Origin: Thalassospira xianhensis MCCC 1A02616
GTDB lineage: Bacteria > Pseudomonadota > Alphaproteobacteria > Rhodospirillales > Thalassospiraceae
Reading direction: 5' to 3'
Assembly (NCBI RefSeq): GCF_003326475.1
Contig: NZ_JPWA01000001.1
Coordinates: 62,001-126,000, forward strand
Length of the DNA: 64,000 nt
Below the pieces are notes generated by a model. The model was not told the origin of the DNA. It did not search any database and saw only the letters and a list, made by a program, of their open reading frames with translations. The translations under genes were made by a program, and so were the position numbers. Positions 25,541 through 34,371 of this stretch are shown one piece after another; the first letter of the stretch is position 1; the number at the start of each line of letters is the position of its first letter.

Positions 25541-28500
25541 ATGCCGGTTCTTGGCAAAGCTGCAATGTCTCGGTTTCTTAAGACCGGCTGTGACAAACTG
25601 GCAAAATTCGACCTTTACCCGGTCAAGTCTTGCGCTGACGAACGCCGGGCTCTCAATATGCCTATGCCAGACCGTGAGCGCCCGGCTGCGGCGGCGGCCA
25701 AGCGTATTGGGGACGAATGGGAACATCAGAAGCTCGCTGAAATTGAGCAGACATTCGGACATGAACGGCTGCTTTGCGGCCGGGATAAAAGTGGCCAAAT
25801 CGCCGCAGCTCGTCTAAATGCGCCTCATATGCTGAATTCTGCAAAGGCTGGCGACATTCTGGCGCAGGCGCAATTTGACGTTGGCAATGGAAGCTTTGCT
25901 CGGGCTCACGGTCTAGATAATCTCAAGCAAGAGCGAGGGCTGGAGTGTCAGGACGCAATCCCTGACATCCTCATGGTTTACCCGTCAGGATTTTACACGC
26001 ATGCTGTGATGCCGTCCGGGCAAACGGAAGAACTCAGTGAAGAAGATGGAAGGCTCCAGCTTCGCGTGATTGACATCAAGGTCACTGAACAGCCCGGCGC
26101 AAACTATTTCGCTGAAATTGCCTATTACGAAATGGCACTGGCCGGATGGCTTTTGGACAGAGGATATAGCAGAAAATTCGTTGTTGTGCCTCACGGGGCC
26201 GTTTGGCCAGGAACACACGAAGAGCCGGTCCTGGTCCAAGCATTTGACAATGGCCTCACTGATCCAGAGCGTCTCTTTGAACTGATGAATAACGAGTTTC
26301 TGGAGGCTCCTCAGTCAATCTTTGCCAATCGAATCCGAATGTTCTTGCAACGGGATCTGGTACGCCTGCTTGATGCAAACTGGGAAGACCTTGACTGGCA
26401 TGTCGATGGTTCCTGTCGGTCATGTGAGTATCTGGGGCACAATTGGTTCCCGAACAAAAAACGTTCCACGGCTGAAGTGCAGGCAAGGTCTCAATACTGC
26501 ATGCCTCAGGCCAACACGATTGGGCATCTCAGTCGAGTACCATTCCTTCCACGCGGTGCCAGAAAGGCACTGGAAGCACACGGCGTTCACAGTGTTTCCG
26601 ACCTGGCGCTTGCCGGAGAGTGGGCGAACAAGCCGCTACGGAATGTTGATGACGTTACCGCGCAGGGAATTTCACGAGCCCAATTCATCTTTTCCGACCA
26701 TCGGGCACTGAATACCAAGCGTTCAATCGTGCAGGCCCGTGCCGATGCGTTGACAACTCCGGGCTACCGCGCACGGGTTGCCGACGACACGAAGTCTTCA
26801 GCTGCTATGCCTAAATGGAGTGGTTTGAAGATTTATGTAACAGCGACATTCGATATCAGCACCGCAATGACACTTTCCTTTGGGGTTAGCGCGTTTTGGA
26901 GCCGCGGCATCACCATGCCACGTGATGCCGCGCTCGTGTCCCCCATAAAGCAACCGGATGCCGAGACATATGCTGTCCCGCCAATCCTTGACGAAGAGGG
27001 CAACCAGATTGATGGTGGCCTTGATATCGTGGAGACCGCTTCTCACATTGATGCGCAGTTCGCTGCGGCGCGATCCGAAAACTATATGGATGAACCGGCC
27101 GAAAACTGGAACCATTGGCCGAGTACCACGTTCATTGTAGAGCGAGACACTCTGGGCACCGAACTAAAATCGTTCACTGCATTCCTTGAGCACATTGACA
27201 GCATCATCCGTGACCCACGTGTTCAGGGGACGGATTGGTCAGGTGGACAGCCTTCGAGCTATCAAATTTATCTGTGGGACAGCCCCACTTACGAACACCT
27301 TCGACGGGTGGTGGGGCGTCACCTTCCGGAACTGATTGCGCGCGAAGACCTCGAGCATCTCTACAATATCTTTCCGGCCAACCAGCAGATGCGCGGTGAG
27401 CAGCTTGCGTCGAAGCATTCGCCATTCACAATCGTGAAGAGAGTGGTCGAAGCGTCGGTTTCTGCGCCTATTCCACATTTCTATTCTCTTCTTAACGTGG
27501 CGCGTCAATTCAACACTTTTGCGGACCAGTCTGTCGCCAGAGAGATGCTTAAGGCCAGTCCGCTTTTCGATGACCCGTTGTCGGACCACATTCCTTCCGA
27601 ACGAGCGCACGAGATCTGGAAGCAAACCTCCAACTGGGAGATCCGCTACGTCCAGCTCGAAGCGACAATCCGCAAACATCTGTTCGCTCTTTCCCAGATT
27701 ACGGAAAGACTGGAACGTGACATGCGCCATGTTCTTGCAGGAGCAGCCCCTTCAGTCCCTGATCTTGTTGGTCGCATTGATCAAAAGGACAGACAAAGGC
27801 AGTTGTTCGAACAGTCGGAATGTGAGGAACCGGAACTATTACTGCCGGGCGGACAGGGCAACATGAGTTCGGACGGCGCTCTTTGGCTCAATTTCACGTC
27901 TCTCGGGATTTCGATGTCGAGCTTCGAGGTTGACGATGTCCGGTCAATGACCGTCTCTGAGCGTGAGGCGAGGGGTAAAAGTGCCCGCCTGGCATACAGG
28001 TTAACCGATGGAGATGCCGAGCGTGCACTCGCCCGTATGGGTCTTGAAGCAACGATCGGTCGACGGGTCTACCAAATGGAATATTCGTCGCGCGAGGTTT
28101 CGGCCAGAAAGTCGGAAATCGATTGGGCGATTGCTCCGGGTGCCGCGGCCGGTTTTCTTGACCGCGGAGTGAAGTCCTGGTTTGAAACTCACCACCATGA
28201 AATTCCGAAGGTCCTGACCAAATTCAGGACGGCGGGAGCCTGGCGGATGCAGGACTTGACGTCTGTCTCGATTGCAGGCCTTGATCGCACCCGTGGACTG
28301 GTTGTTCTGGACGCACATGCGGTCACCGGTGACGAATGTGCGTTGGACATCCTGGAGCAAACCGGAGCGTGCGAACTTTCAAACGAAGTGGTTCTGGACC
28401 CGGTTCATGTCGACATGTTCCTCAATAAACTGGACCGGGCGCTTGGCTTCATTGGCAATCCGCAAATCGCTCGCCAATACCCGATCGCACAGAGGTTGCT

Positions 28501-30346
28501 TGAGGGTCGACAACCTCCTTTGAATTTCCCGACGGATGACTGCAAACCGGTCGCCGAGCTTCTGTGGAAAGCTAAAGCCATGGAGCGTCGAGGCACGACC
28601 AATGCGCGTCACCTCCTTTCCATGCTCGCAGACCGCGGTATCACGCTCAACAGTGCCCAGCGCGAGGCCTTTATCAATGCAGTTGAGCGACGCGTGCACC
28701 TGATTTGGGGACCGCCGGGCACCGGTAAAAGTCACACTATTGGTGCAATCATTCTTGGCTATGTTCTGGAGACCATTCGTCGCGGCTCGCGGCTGCGAAT
28801 TTTAGTTACAGCAGCCACATGGACGGCGATCGACAATATTCTCGCTGATATTCCCAAACGCATCAATCTCGTGACCAAAGAACAGGATGTCATGATTTCG
28901 CGTCTGCGTTCGCCGTCGTCCAGGCCTCCCTCCGATGAATGCGCACGGTTTGACATGCCATTGAACCGGCACGACCCGAGCCATGCCGTACGGCAGCTTA
29001 AGGAGCGACTGACACAATGGACAGCATCAGCCGCAGATCTAAGCAACCTTGAGCTGACGGTCACCGGTGCCACCGCCCATCAGGTTTCAAACCTCATGGG
29101 ATTTTGTGGCAAGGCCTCGGAGAGAGGACTGTTTGACCTCATTATCATTGATGAAGGCTCACAGATGGATGTCCCGACCGCTGCTGTCAGCCTGGCGTCG
29201 CTTGCCCGAAACGGGACCGTGCTTTGTGCCGGTGACTGGTTGCAGCTCGCTCCCATTCAAACAGCGCCTTCGCCAGAAGGGTTGGAAGCCATGCTGGGCT
29301 CAATCTATGAGTTCCTGATGCGAGTACATGGCATCGAACAGACACTTCTGAACGTAAACCACCGCTCAAATGCAGACATCGTCGGCTTCTTCCGGCAAGC
29401 CGGGTATGAACAATTGTCGTCGCATTCACCGGAGATGAGAATTCGCATGCAAGGTGAGCTGCCCCGGGATGTTCCCGGCTGGTGGCCAGAAGAGCAACTC
29501 CCATGGTCTTCGAATTGGGCAGACATTCTTGATCCGGCGACTTCGCTTGTCAGCATCGTTCACGAGGATGACAGAAGCAACCAGTCCAGCCTGTTCGAAG
29601 CACAGTGCATTGCATCGATGGTACTTCTACTGTCTCGTCACCTGAAGGTTGGTCTGAGCGGACGCATGGGCCACGACGGTCGTCCAGTTACTCCTGAAGC
29701 TGACCGGAACTATTCCGAATGCACGGAAAGGTTCTGGAAAGAAGCGATCGGCATTGTCACGCCGCACCGGGCGCAACAGGGGCTCGTCATCGCGGAAATC
29801 CAGAAGCACTTTGATGATCGCTTCCATGACATGATTCGCGAAGCCGTTGACACTGTCGAGCGTTTCCAGGGGCAGGAAAGAGACATCATGATTTGTTCAT
29901 TTGCGATGGCAGACCCCGACGCCATTGCAGACGAGGAGGAGTTCCTTTACAGCCTGAACCGCTTCAACGTGATGGCTTCGCGTGCCCGCGCCAAATTCAT
30001 TGCTATCATGAGCAGCCCTCTCGTGGAGCATCTGGGGAGAGAGGTAAAGGTTCTTGAGCAATCCCGGTTGTTGAAGCTCTTTGCCGAGACGCCGATGGAA
30101 AATCGCCGCGATATCAAGTTGCCCTGGCGTGACCATGATGGCGTTCACATGTCAACGGCTTCCTTCAGGTGGCATGACCACACTATTCAGAACGTTTCAT
30201 TGCCAACTCGGAAAAAAGTGGAACATCCGACGTCAGGAACGGTCGCAGACGCAATTCTGGAAGAGGAGGTTATTCCACCTCACATTGAGCTACCAGCTGA
30301 CACAGCATTTGAAAAATTGGCTGATGATGTTTTCGACATCTTTTAA
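25541..30346 (+). CDS. RecB-family nuclease fused to SF1 helicase (1601 aa)
   Basis: The N-terminal part (about 1-330) looks like a RecB/Cas4-type PD-(D/E)XK nuclease with an iron-sulphur cluster. Acidic D precedes ILMVYPSG, D178-x-K180 lies in RVIDIKVTE, and C292/C295/C320 follow with a likely fourth Cys upstream. The C-terminal part is a superfamily 1 helicase: Walker A GPPGTGKS (1057-1064), Walker B DEGSQ (1204-1208), VNHRSN, and NVMASRARAKF near 1480. This order recalls the TM0106-type RecB-nuclease/helicase fusions and Dna2. The roughly 650 residues between them are unrecognised. It likely processes DNA ends in repair or defence. The start at 25541 has a weak ribosome site. Confidence 0.78.
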   Translation: MPVLGKAAMSRFLKTGCDKLAKFDLYPVKSCADERRALNMPMPDRERPAAAAAKRIGDEWEHQKLAEIEQTFGHERLLCGRDKSGQIAAARLNAPHMLNSAKAGDILAQAQFDVGNGSFARAHGLDNLKQERGLECQDAIPDILMVYPSGFYTHAVMPSGQTEELSEEDGRLQLRVIDIKVTEQPGANYFAEIAYYEMALAGWLLDRGYSRKFVVVPHGAVWPGTHEEPVLVQAFDNGLTDPERLFELMNNEFLEAPQSIFANRIRMFLQRDLVRLLDANWEDLDWHVDGSCRSCEYLGHNWFPNKKRSTAEVQARSQYCMPQANTIGHLSRVPFLPRGARKALEAHGVHSVSDLALAGEWANKPLRNVDDVTAQGISRAQFIFSDHRALNTKRSIVQARADALTTPGYRARVADDTKSSAAMPKWSGLKIYVTATFDISTAMTLSFGVSAFWSRGITMPRDAALVSPIKQPDAETYAVPPILDEEGNQIDGGLDIVETASHIDAQFAAARSENYMDEPAENWNHWPSTTFIVERDTLGTELKSFTAFLEHIDSIIRDPRVQGTDWSGGQPSSYQIYLWDSPTYEHLRRVVGRHLPELIAREDLEHLYNIFPANQQMRGEQLASKHSPFTIVKRVVEASVSAPIPHFYSLLNVARQFNTFADQSVAREMLKASPLFDDPLSDHIPSERAHEIWKQTSNWEIRYVQLEATIRKHLFALSQITERLERDMRHVLAGAAPSVPDLVGRIDQKDRQRQLFEQSECEEPELLLPGGQGNMSSDGALWLNFTSLGISMSSFEVDDVRSMTVSEREARGKSARLAYRLTDGDAERALARMGLEATIGRRVYQMEYSSREVSARKSEIDWAIAPGAAAGFLDRGVKSWFETHHHEIPKVLTKFRTAGAWRMQDLTSVSIAGLDRTRGLVVLDAHAVTGDECALDILEQTGACELSNEVVLDPVHVDMFLNKLDRALGFIGNPQIARQYPIAQRLLEGRQPPLNFPTDDCKPVAELLWKAKAMERRGTTNARHLLSMLADRGITLNSAQREAFINAVERRVHLIWGPPGTGKSHTIGAIILGYVLETIRRGSRLRILVTAATWTAIDNILADIPKRINLVTKEQDVMISRLRSPSSRPPSDECARFDMPLNRHDPSHAVRQLKERLTQWTASAADLSNLELTVTGATAHQVSNLMGFCGKASERGLFDLIIIDEGSQMDVPTAAVSLASLARNGTVLCAGDWLQLAPIQTAPSPEGLEAMLGSIYEFLMRVHGIEQTLLNVNHRSNADIVGFFRQAGYEQLSSHSPEMRIRMQGELPRDVPGWWPEEQLPWSSNWADILDPATSLVSIVHEDDRSNQSSLFEAQCIASMVLLLSRHLKVGLSGRMGHDGRPVTPEADRNYSECTERFWKEAIGIVTPHRAQQGLVIAEIQKHFDDRFHDMIREAVDTVERFQGQERDIMICSFAMADPDAIADEEEFLYSLNRFNVMASRARAKFIAIMSSPLVEHLGREVKVLEQSRLLKLFAETPMENRRDIKLPWRDHDGVHMSTASFRWHDHTIQNVSLPTRKKVEHPTSGTVADAILEEEVIPPHIELPADTAFEKLADDVFDIF

Positions 30347-30367
30347 CCGAAGGAAAAATTCGACGTT

Positions 30368-30383
30368 ATAATAATGTTGACAA
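30368..30383 (+). promoter_or_regulatory. 16-bp shared upstream element, copy 1
   Basis: ATAATAATGTTGACAA is identical to 62857-62872. It ends 51 bp before the ATG at 30435, while the other copy ends 49 bp before its gene. TTGACA followed after 16 bp by CAGAAT would be a reasonable sigma-70 promoter here. Confidence 0.55.
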
Positions 30384-30434
30384 AATTCTCTGCGACAGCA
30401 GAATGATCCTCCATTCCCAGTCGTGGAGGAGACC

Positions 30435-30980
30435 ATGAATATTCCCGCATTGCCGCCCAAAATGATGCATATGAAACGCGACAAGCGTGGATTTCCTATC
30501 CCGTTTGTTCAGTTCATTGTGCCGGAAACCGGTGAGCCGGACTTTCGTGTCGTTGACCAGAGCAAGGCGGCCAAGGCTATCGCGCAACGTCTGTGTGCTA
30601 TCTGCGGGAAAAAGATGGGGGCCCATGTCTTCTTCATTGGCGGACCGAAATGCGTAGAAAATGGCTACTTTATTGATGGTCCTGTTCACCTCGAATGTGG
30701 ACAGTTCGCGCTCAGGACATGCCCACACCTCGCGCGCTCAAAAGGCCGTTATAGTCAGGCGTCGAAGCCTGATACAGCAGAACAGCTTATCGTAGACCTG
30801 GATGTGGTAGACCCCAACAAAGTCACGACATTTGCCTTGATGAAATCGACGAGGTATCACACCGAAACAATGGATGGATATCCTGTAATCAAGGCCAAGA
30901 TGCCCTGGAAAGCCGTTCAGTGGTGGTGTGACGGCAAGCCCCTTAGAAAAGATGAGCCTGCCGTCACTGACATGGACTGA
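30435..30980 (+). CDS. putative zinc-binding protein
   Basis: This 181-residue protein starts at 30435 after GTGGAGGAGACC. A cysteine/histidine cluster lies in its first half: CAICGKKMG, then FFIGGPKCVENGYFIDGPVHLEC and CPHL, suggesting one or two structural zinc sites. This CxxC…GGP…H..C..CP layout recurs in small phage and actinobacterial hypothetical proteins, but no function is known to me. It has its own promoter-like element, so it may be regulated apart from the helicase gene that ends 88 bp upstream. Confidence 0.55.
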   Translation: MNIPALPPKMMHMKRDKRGFPIPFVQFIVPETGEPDFRVVDQSKAAKAIAQRLCAICGKKMGAHVFFIGGPKCVENGYFIDGPVHLECGQFALRTCPHLARSKGRYSQASKPDTAEQLIVDLDVVDPNKVTTFALMKSTRYHTETMDGYPVIKAKMPWKAVQWWCDGKPLRKDEPAVTDMD

Positions 30981-30999
30981 AACCAGAGCCTTCGAAAGG

Positions 31000-31323
31000 C
31001 TATTCAGCTCCCGCTGTCTGTTGTCGTTGCAGCTCTGCTTTGTACAGGGAGCTGGCTTCTGCCACTTTCTTTTCCGACGCGCAAAACGTCTTCATTTTCT
31101 CGTCCGGAACGCCCAGCGCTCGAAGCGTGTTTTGCCGGTCAGTCTGACCTTCATCCGCATAGCACGACCTCAACATAACCGTGATAACCGGACTGTAAGC
31201 GGCTAAATCTTCGGATTTTTGCTTGATATCATGTATTACGAAGGCTGCCAGTAATGAGGCAATCACAGGCATTGAAAAGAACAGGTAAAAGTGAACTTGT
31301 TTTGCTAAGTTCGATGTTTTCAT
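31000..31323 (-). CDS. small membrane-anchored protein (107 aa)
   Basis: Starting from the Met at 31323 (MKTSNLAK), the protein has one N-terminal membrane segment (FYLFFSMPVIASLLAAFVI) and a charged exposed domain with two Cys (RSCYADEG; TFCASEKK). It is the second gene of a two-gene minus-strand unit with 31384-31728. The pattern of a membrane anchor plus a short domain with paired cysteines recurs in several small genes of this window. Confidence 0.45.
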   Translation of the reverse strand: MKTSNLAKQVHFYLFFSMPVIASLLAAFVIHDIKQKSEDLAAYSPVITVMLRSCYADEGQTDRQNTLRALGVPDEKMKTFCASEKKVAEASSLYKAELQRQQTAGAE

Positions 31324-31383
31324 GACGGACCACCAACTTGTGAATTGCGCACAGCGCATAGATTTCCGAGCGTCGAGGAGCCA

Positions 31384-31728
31384 CTATCTGGCAATATCGG
31401 ATTCTTTCAGGATGCGGACGGCATCCGACATCAAGCGACTTGCCTCAACTTGTGCATTAATCTTAAGTGCGCACAAATCAGTTGCCTCGGTGAAGAAACT
31501 GCTGAGGGAACAATTGCCATTCGCTGTCTCCATTAGTCTGGCGATGGCAAAATCGAAGGAAGACATGCCAAACAGCGTGACACAGGCAACCGGCACTAGC
31601 ACCAGCAGTAAAGCTAAACCTCCCGCCCATCCGAGTCCAAAAAACATCGGCATCAGGTAAGGGACCGACTGAATCTTCGATACCATTCGTTTATCCCATG
31701 ACAAAATCTTGTCTTTCAAAGTGGTCAC
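31384..31728 (-). CDS. small membrane protein (114 aa)
   Basis: One or two hydrophobic segments (YLMPMFFGLGWAGGLALLLVLVPVACVTLF) are followed by a soluble tail with two Cys (NGNCSLSSF; DLCALKI). It lies 60 bp upstream of the 31323 gene in the same direction, probably one transcript. Family unknown. Confidence 0.45.
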   Translation of the reverse strand: MTTLKDKILSWDKRMVSKIQSVPYLMPMFFGLGWAGGLALLLVLVPVACVTLFGMSSFDFAIARLMETANGNCSLSSFFTEATDLCALKINAQVEASRLMSDAVRILKESDIAR

Positions 31729-32098
31729 AGTGTATCTCCATCATGTGTACGCTGGTGCATTCCGATATGATACAGGCACTCAAGCACAGTTGGTCGCCAT
31801 TTTCTTTGAGCGCAAGGAAAACTCCGAAGCACTTGTCCGGGCAGCACACTAGACGCGCAGTCCCGCCAATCAGCCTTCAATTTAGGGATACTTCATGGTC
31901 GAATCGAAAGGAAAGGGCGGGATGTCAATCCTATTAGCGTCTGAAACGGCTAATAAGGCTAAAGGATACATTGAGCCAAGTTCAGCAGATGTCAATAATT
32001 TTGCTTGAAAACACTCCAGAAACGTGAGAACAGTTTTCCTTGAAAATTTCGTAATTCGACCACGGTTTAAGTAAAATGTGGTATCGATGGAGATGCCC
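31729..32098. other. intergenic region between divergent small-gene units
   Basis: These 370 bp separate a minus-strand pair from the plus-strand ProQ operon and must hold both promoters. TTTAAGTAAAATG (32067-32079) resembles sequences upstream of the membrane gene at 23378 and of the transfer operon. One short frame inside it is listed separately. Confidence 0.35.
31895..32008 (+). CDS. possible 37-aa small protein
   Basis: ATG at 31895 follows AGGGATACTTC and opens 37 codons: an N-terminal Lys/Gly-rich stretch, then SILLASETANKAKGYIEPSS. Composition is protein-like but there is no further support. Confidence 0.25.
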   Translation: MVESKGKGGMSILLASETANKAKGYIEPSSADVNNFA

Positions 32099-32491
32099 AT
32101 GAGTCTTGATATTCTTTGGGGAGTGCTTTGCCTCATAAGCTCTGTTCCACTGCTCATCGCGGTACCAATCGCTACAGCACAGGCGGTTGATGAGTGTGAT
32201 CTCCCGGCAGCTCGAATGGGAAGCGGAGTTTTTCTCTCTATGGTTGGCGGATACTTGCTGTTCTCCGATCTGGCAGGGGCTCTCTATCGTTATCTTTTGA
32301 ATGTTTTGCCTCAAGAGCCCCTGACTGAGATTACGGCTTTTGCTGTTCCTTTGGCACTGATTGCGATGAGCATGTTTGGTTGGTTTATGGCTTGGCTGCT
32401 GATAGGAGAGCAGGTACAGGAGCGCCATGCATCATCCAAGCAATCACCAGGAAGGTTGAAGGCTCGGGTAACCAAATCCCTAGAAAAATGA
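32099..32491 (+). CDS. membrane protein, paralogue of 32520 gene
   Basis: The start at 32099 is chosen because GGAG lies 6 nt upstream among several possible ATGs. The 130 residues contain three hydrophobic segments (ILWGVLCLISSVPLLIAVPI; GVFLSMVGGYLLFSDLAGAL; ITAFAVPLALIAMSMFGWFMAWLL). It shares the segment LPQEPL and the same layout with the next gene, so the two are tandem duplicates. They head the ProQ operon. Confidence 0.55.
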   Translation: MSLDILWGVLCLISSVPLLIAVPIATAQAVDECDLPAARMGSGVFLSMVGGYLLFSDLAGALYRYLLNVLPQEPLTEITAFAVPLALIAMSMFGWFMAWLLIGEQVQERHASSKQSPGRLKARVTKSLEK

Positions 32492-32519
32492 AACAAAATC
32501 GTATCACGGAGATGATCTC

Positions 32520-32861
32520 ATGGTTCTCAACTTGATTTTCGGCTTTGCCTGCCTTGTGATTTCTGTGTCTTTGATTTACGCGGCTGCCGGAGAGAAATGC
32601 AGGCTCTTCCTAGATGACGACGTTCGGATGATTGGGGCTCTATTCTGTGCCTTGGGTGGGTGCTTCCTGTTTTGGGAGCAGCTCGGCCAACTATTGGCGG
32701 GATTGCGTTCAGCCCTTCCACAAGAGCCGTTGATCAATGCAGCCGCATGGATTTTGGTGCTGTCTTTAAGTCTCGCTGTTGTTCTCACCTGGTCCGCTGT
32801 GTGGTTCAAGCTGGCGAAGTGGTGGCAGAGAACGGTAGCTATGAAGGCAGCGCGGCAATGA
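32520..32861 (+). CDS. membrane protein, paralogue of 32099 gene
   Basis: These 113 residues have three membrane segments (LIFGFACLVISVSLIYAA; MIGALFCALGGCFLFWEQL; AAWILVLSLSLAVVLTWSAVWF) and the shared LPQEPL. The stop overlaps the next start (ATGA), giving translational coupling with the 69-residue gene and then with proQ. Confidence 0.55.
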   Translation: MVLNLIFGFACLVISVSLIYAAAGEKCRLFLDDDVRMIGALFCALGGCFLFWEQLGQLLAGLRSALPQEPLINAAAWILVLSLSLAVVLTWSAVWFKLAKWWQRTVAMKAARQ

Positions 32862-33067
32862 GTTGGTACATCGACAGCGAAGGAACAATTCGAGAGGTCG
32901 GGGTTTCAGACGCCGATGGGACGACAGCGAGCACAGTTGGGTGTGTTGTCCAAGTGAGCGAGGTTCCACTTGTTGGCAAAGAGCCCACGGTGCTCGAAGA
33001 ATACACGGCATACGAAACTCGTGACGCACTGTTGGTCGCAATTTCTGCGGCGGGTCCCCAGCCATGA
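32858..33067 (+). CDS. small acidic hypothetical protein (69 aa)
   Basis: Both ends overlap neighbours by 4 nt (ATGA at each junction), which strongly supports it as a real gene between the membrane pair and proQ. The sequence is acidic and strand-rich (MSWYIDSEGTIREVGVSDADGTT), possibly a small beta domain. Family unknown. Confidence 0.55.
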   Translation: MSWYIDSEGTIREVGVSDADGTTASTVGCVVQVSEVPLVGKEPTVLEEYTAYETRDALLVAISAAGPQP

Positions 33068-33798
33068 GTTCAATCCTTATGACCAGCGATGAGTTCTGGC
33101 ACCAGAACACTTTGCGCCTAGACGTCCTCAAATCTCTCAATCCAGGGCACCTAATCATGGATATCAAAAAAGTCAGCACCTCTAAAGAGGTGCACGCAAT
33201 TCTGAAAATTGCCTATCCGCATCTATTCGGAGAACGTCGTGTCCCCTTGGCATTGGGTATTACGGCCGCAATCAAATCGAGACATCCCGAGCTTAAGTCG
33301 CGCCCTCTTCGATGGTTCATGCACTGGTGGACAAGTGGCATCTCCTACCACCAGGGTATTCTTGAGGATGGCGCAGTCAGAACCGATTTGGACGGCAATA
33401 CAAGCGGGGAGGTTACCGACGAAAATCGTGCACATGCACGTGAACGCCTGGAATACATTAGTTCCAGGTTCTCCGAGGCCAAGGAGGAAGATCTGAAGCG
33501 AAAGTTGCGCTCGAACCTTCCAGCGCAGAACGAATTCCAAGAGCTGTCACGTGTTCTTCATCAGTCGGACCCTGAAACACCTCTGAGCCACGATGTTTCG
33601 CAAGTTCTCCTCGCAAGGCTAAGGCATCATCCCTCGGCCGCTGCTAAGATCGGCTGCGGCGTGAAGTCCTTTGTGGTTGACGAAAAGTTTCTCGGTAAGT
33701 TCAAGACATTTGCAGTCATTCGGACAGATGGCACACGAGACACATTTTCGATCCGACGGTGCTATCCCAGAACGGCTCCACATAAACAAACAAAGTGA
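33064..33798 (+). CDS. ProQ/FinO-family RNA chaperone
   Basis: This 244-residue protein has a ProQ/FinO domain in residues about 40-140: VPLALGITAAIKSRHPELKSRPLRWFMHWWTSGISYHQGI followed by GAVRTDLDGNTSGEVTDENRAHARERLEY, the conserved WxTxxxxY/DLDG/GEVT pattern. Plasmid FinO proteins regulate transfer genes through antisense RNA, while ProQ proteins bind many sRNAs. The C-terminal 100 residues are extra and end in a possible small beta domain (SFVVDEKFLGKFKTFAVIRTDG). It is the last gene of a coupled four-gene operon and is followed by a strong terminator. Confidence 0.82.
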   Translation: MSSILMTSDEFWHQNTLRLDVLKSLNPGHLIMDIKKVSTSKEVHAILKIAYPHLFGERRVPLALGITAAIKSRHPELKSRPLRWFMHWWTSGISYHQGILEDGAVRTDLDGNTSGEVTDENRAHARERLEYISSRFSEAKEEDLKRKLRSNLPAQNEFQELSRVLHQSDPETPLSHDVSQVLLARLRHHPSAAAKIGCGVKSFVVDEKFLGKFKTFAVIRTDGTRDTFSIRRCYPRTAPHKQTK

Positions 33799-33807
33799 GA
33801 GTTGCCA

Positions 33808-33850
33808 GGGTCTAATCGAATCTCTTGGAAAGAAGCGATTAGACCCTTTT
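33808..33850 (+). terminator. strong Rho-independent terminator
   Basis: GGGTCTAATCG (33808-33818) and CGATTAGACCC (33836-33846) form a perfect 11-bp stem with a 17-nt loop, followed by TTTT. It closes the ProQ operon. Confidence 0.85.
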
Positions 33851-33864
33851 GCTGTCTCAGCATT

Positions 33865-33876
33865 AAATGTTGATAA
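33865..33876 (+). promoter_or_regulatory. degenerate AATGTTGA(T/C)AA element
   Basis: TAAATGTTGATAA ends 57 bp before the start at 33934 and differs by one base from the AATGTTGACAA core found before other genes. Confidence 0.35.
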
Positions 33877-33933
33877 GAATAATGTCTAAGGTAGTCTTTA
33901 TCGAAAGAGCGGCTCGACACACAGGAGACGAAC

Positions 33934-34326
33934 ATGCTTCACGATGGCAGAAAGATGACGCGCGTCCCTTCAATGGGATACAGGAAAGCCGATCCGAAGC
34001 GCGACTTTGACGCTCACGGCTCTCAGGTGATGGCCAATCATGTGGTCTTTGTAAAGATTGCTGACTGTGAGGTCACGGAGTTGAAGGACGGCCGCCTGTC
34101 CTACGAAGCGAAACAGGCTCCTCAATCAGTAAAATTGAGCTATGGCGGCACGAATTATGGGTACGCCGAGACAAGACACACGAACAAGTCGCGGCATACA
34201 AAAATGCTGAAAGATGCCATGGGCGAACCATTCCTGGTCAAACCGGGCGGTAGCTATCGTCAGGTCTGTAAATATCTGGCTGCGAACGGGAGTGTCTATC
34301 GGGCCAAGTGGTTCATGCCGCGATAG
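33934..34326 (+). CDS. hypothetical protein, 130 aa
   Basis: The start follows GGAGACGAAC. The protein is basic and soluble, with a mixed strand/helix pattern (HVVFVKIADCEVTELKDGRLSYEAK; SYGGTNYGYAETRHTNKSRHTKMLK). It might bind nucleic acid given its charge. No family recognised. Confidence 0.5.
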   Translation: MLHDGRKMTRVPSMGYRKADPKRDFDAHGSQVMANHVVFVKIADCEVTELKDGRLSYEAKQAPQSVKLSYGGTNYGYAETRHTNKSRHTKMLKDAMGEPFLVKPGGSYRQVCKYLAANGSVYRAKWFMPR

Positions 34327-34371
34327 TTTTTTATTTGTTTTGTTTGAAACACATCAGTCAGAGGCGTCAAC

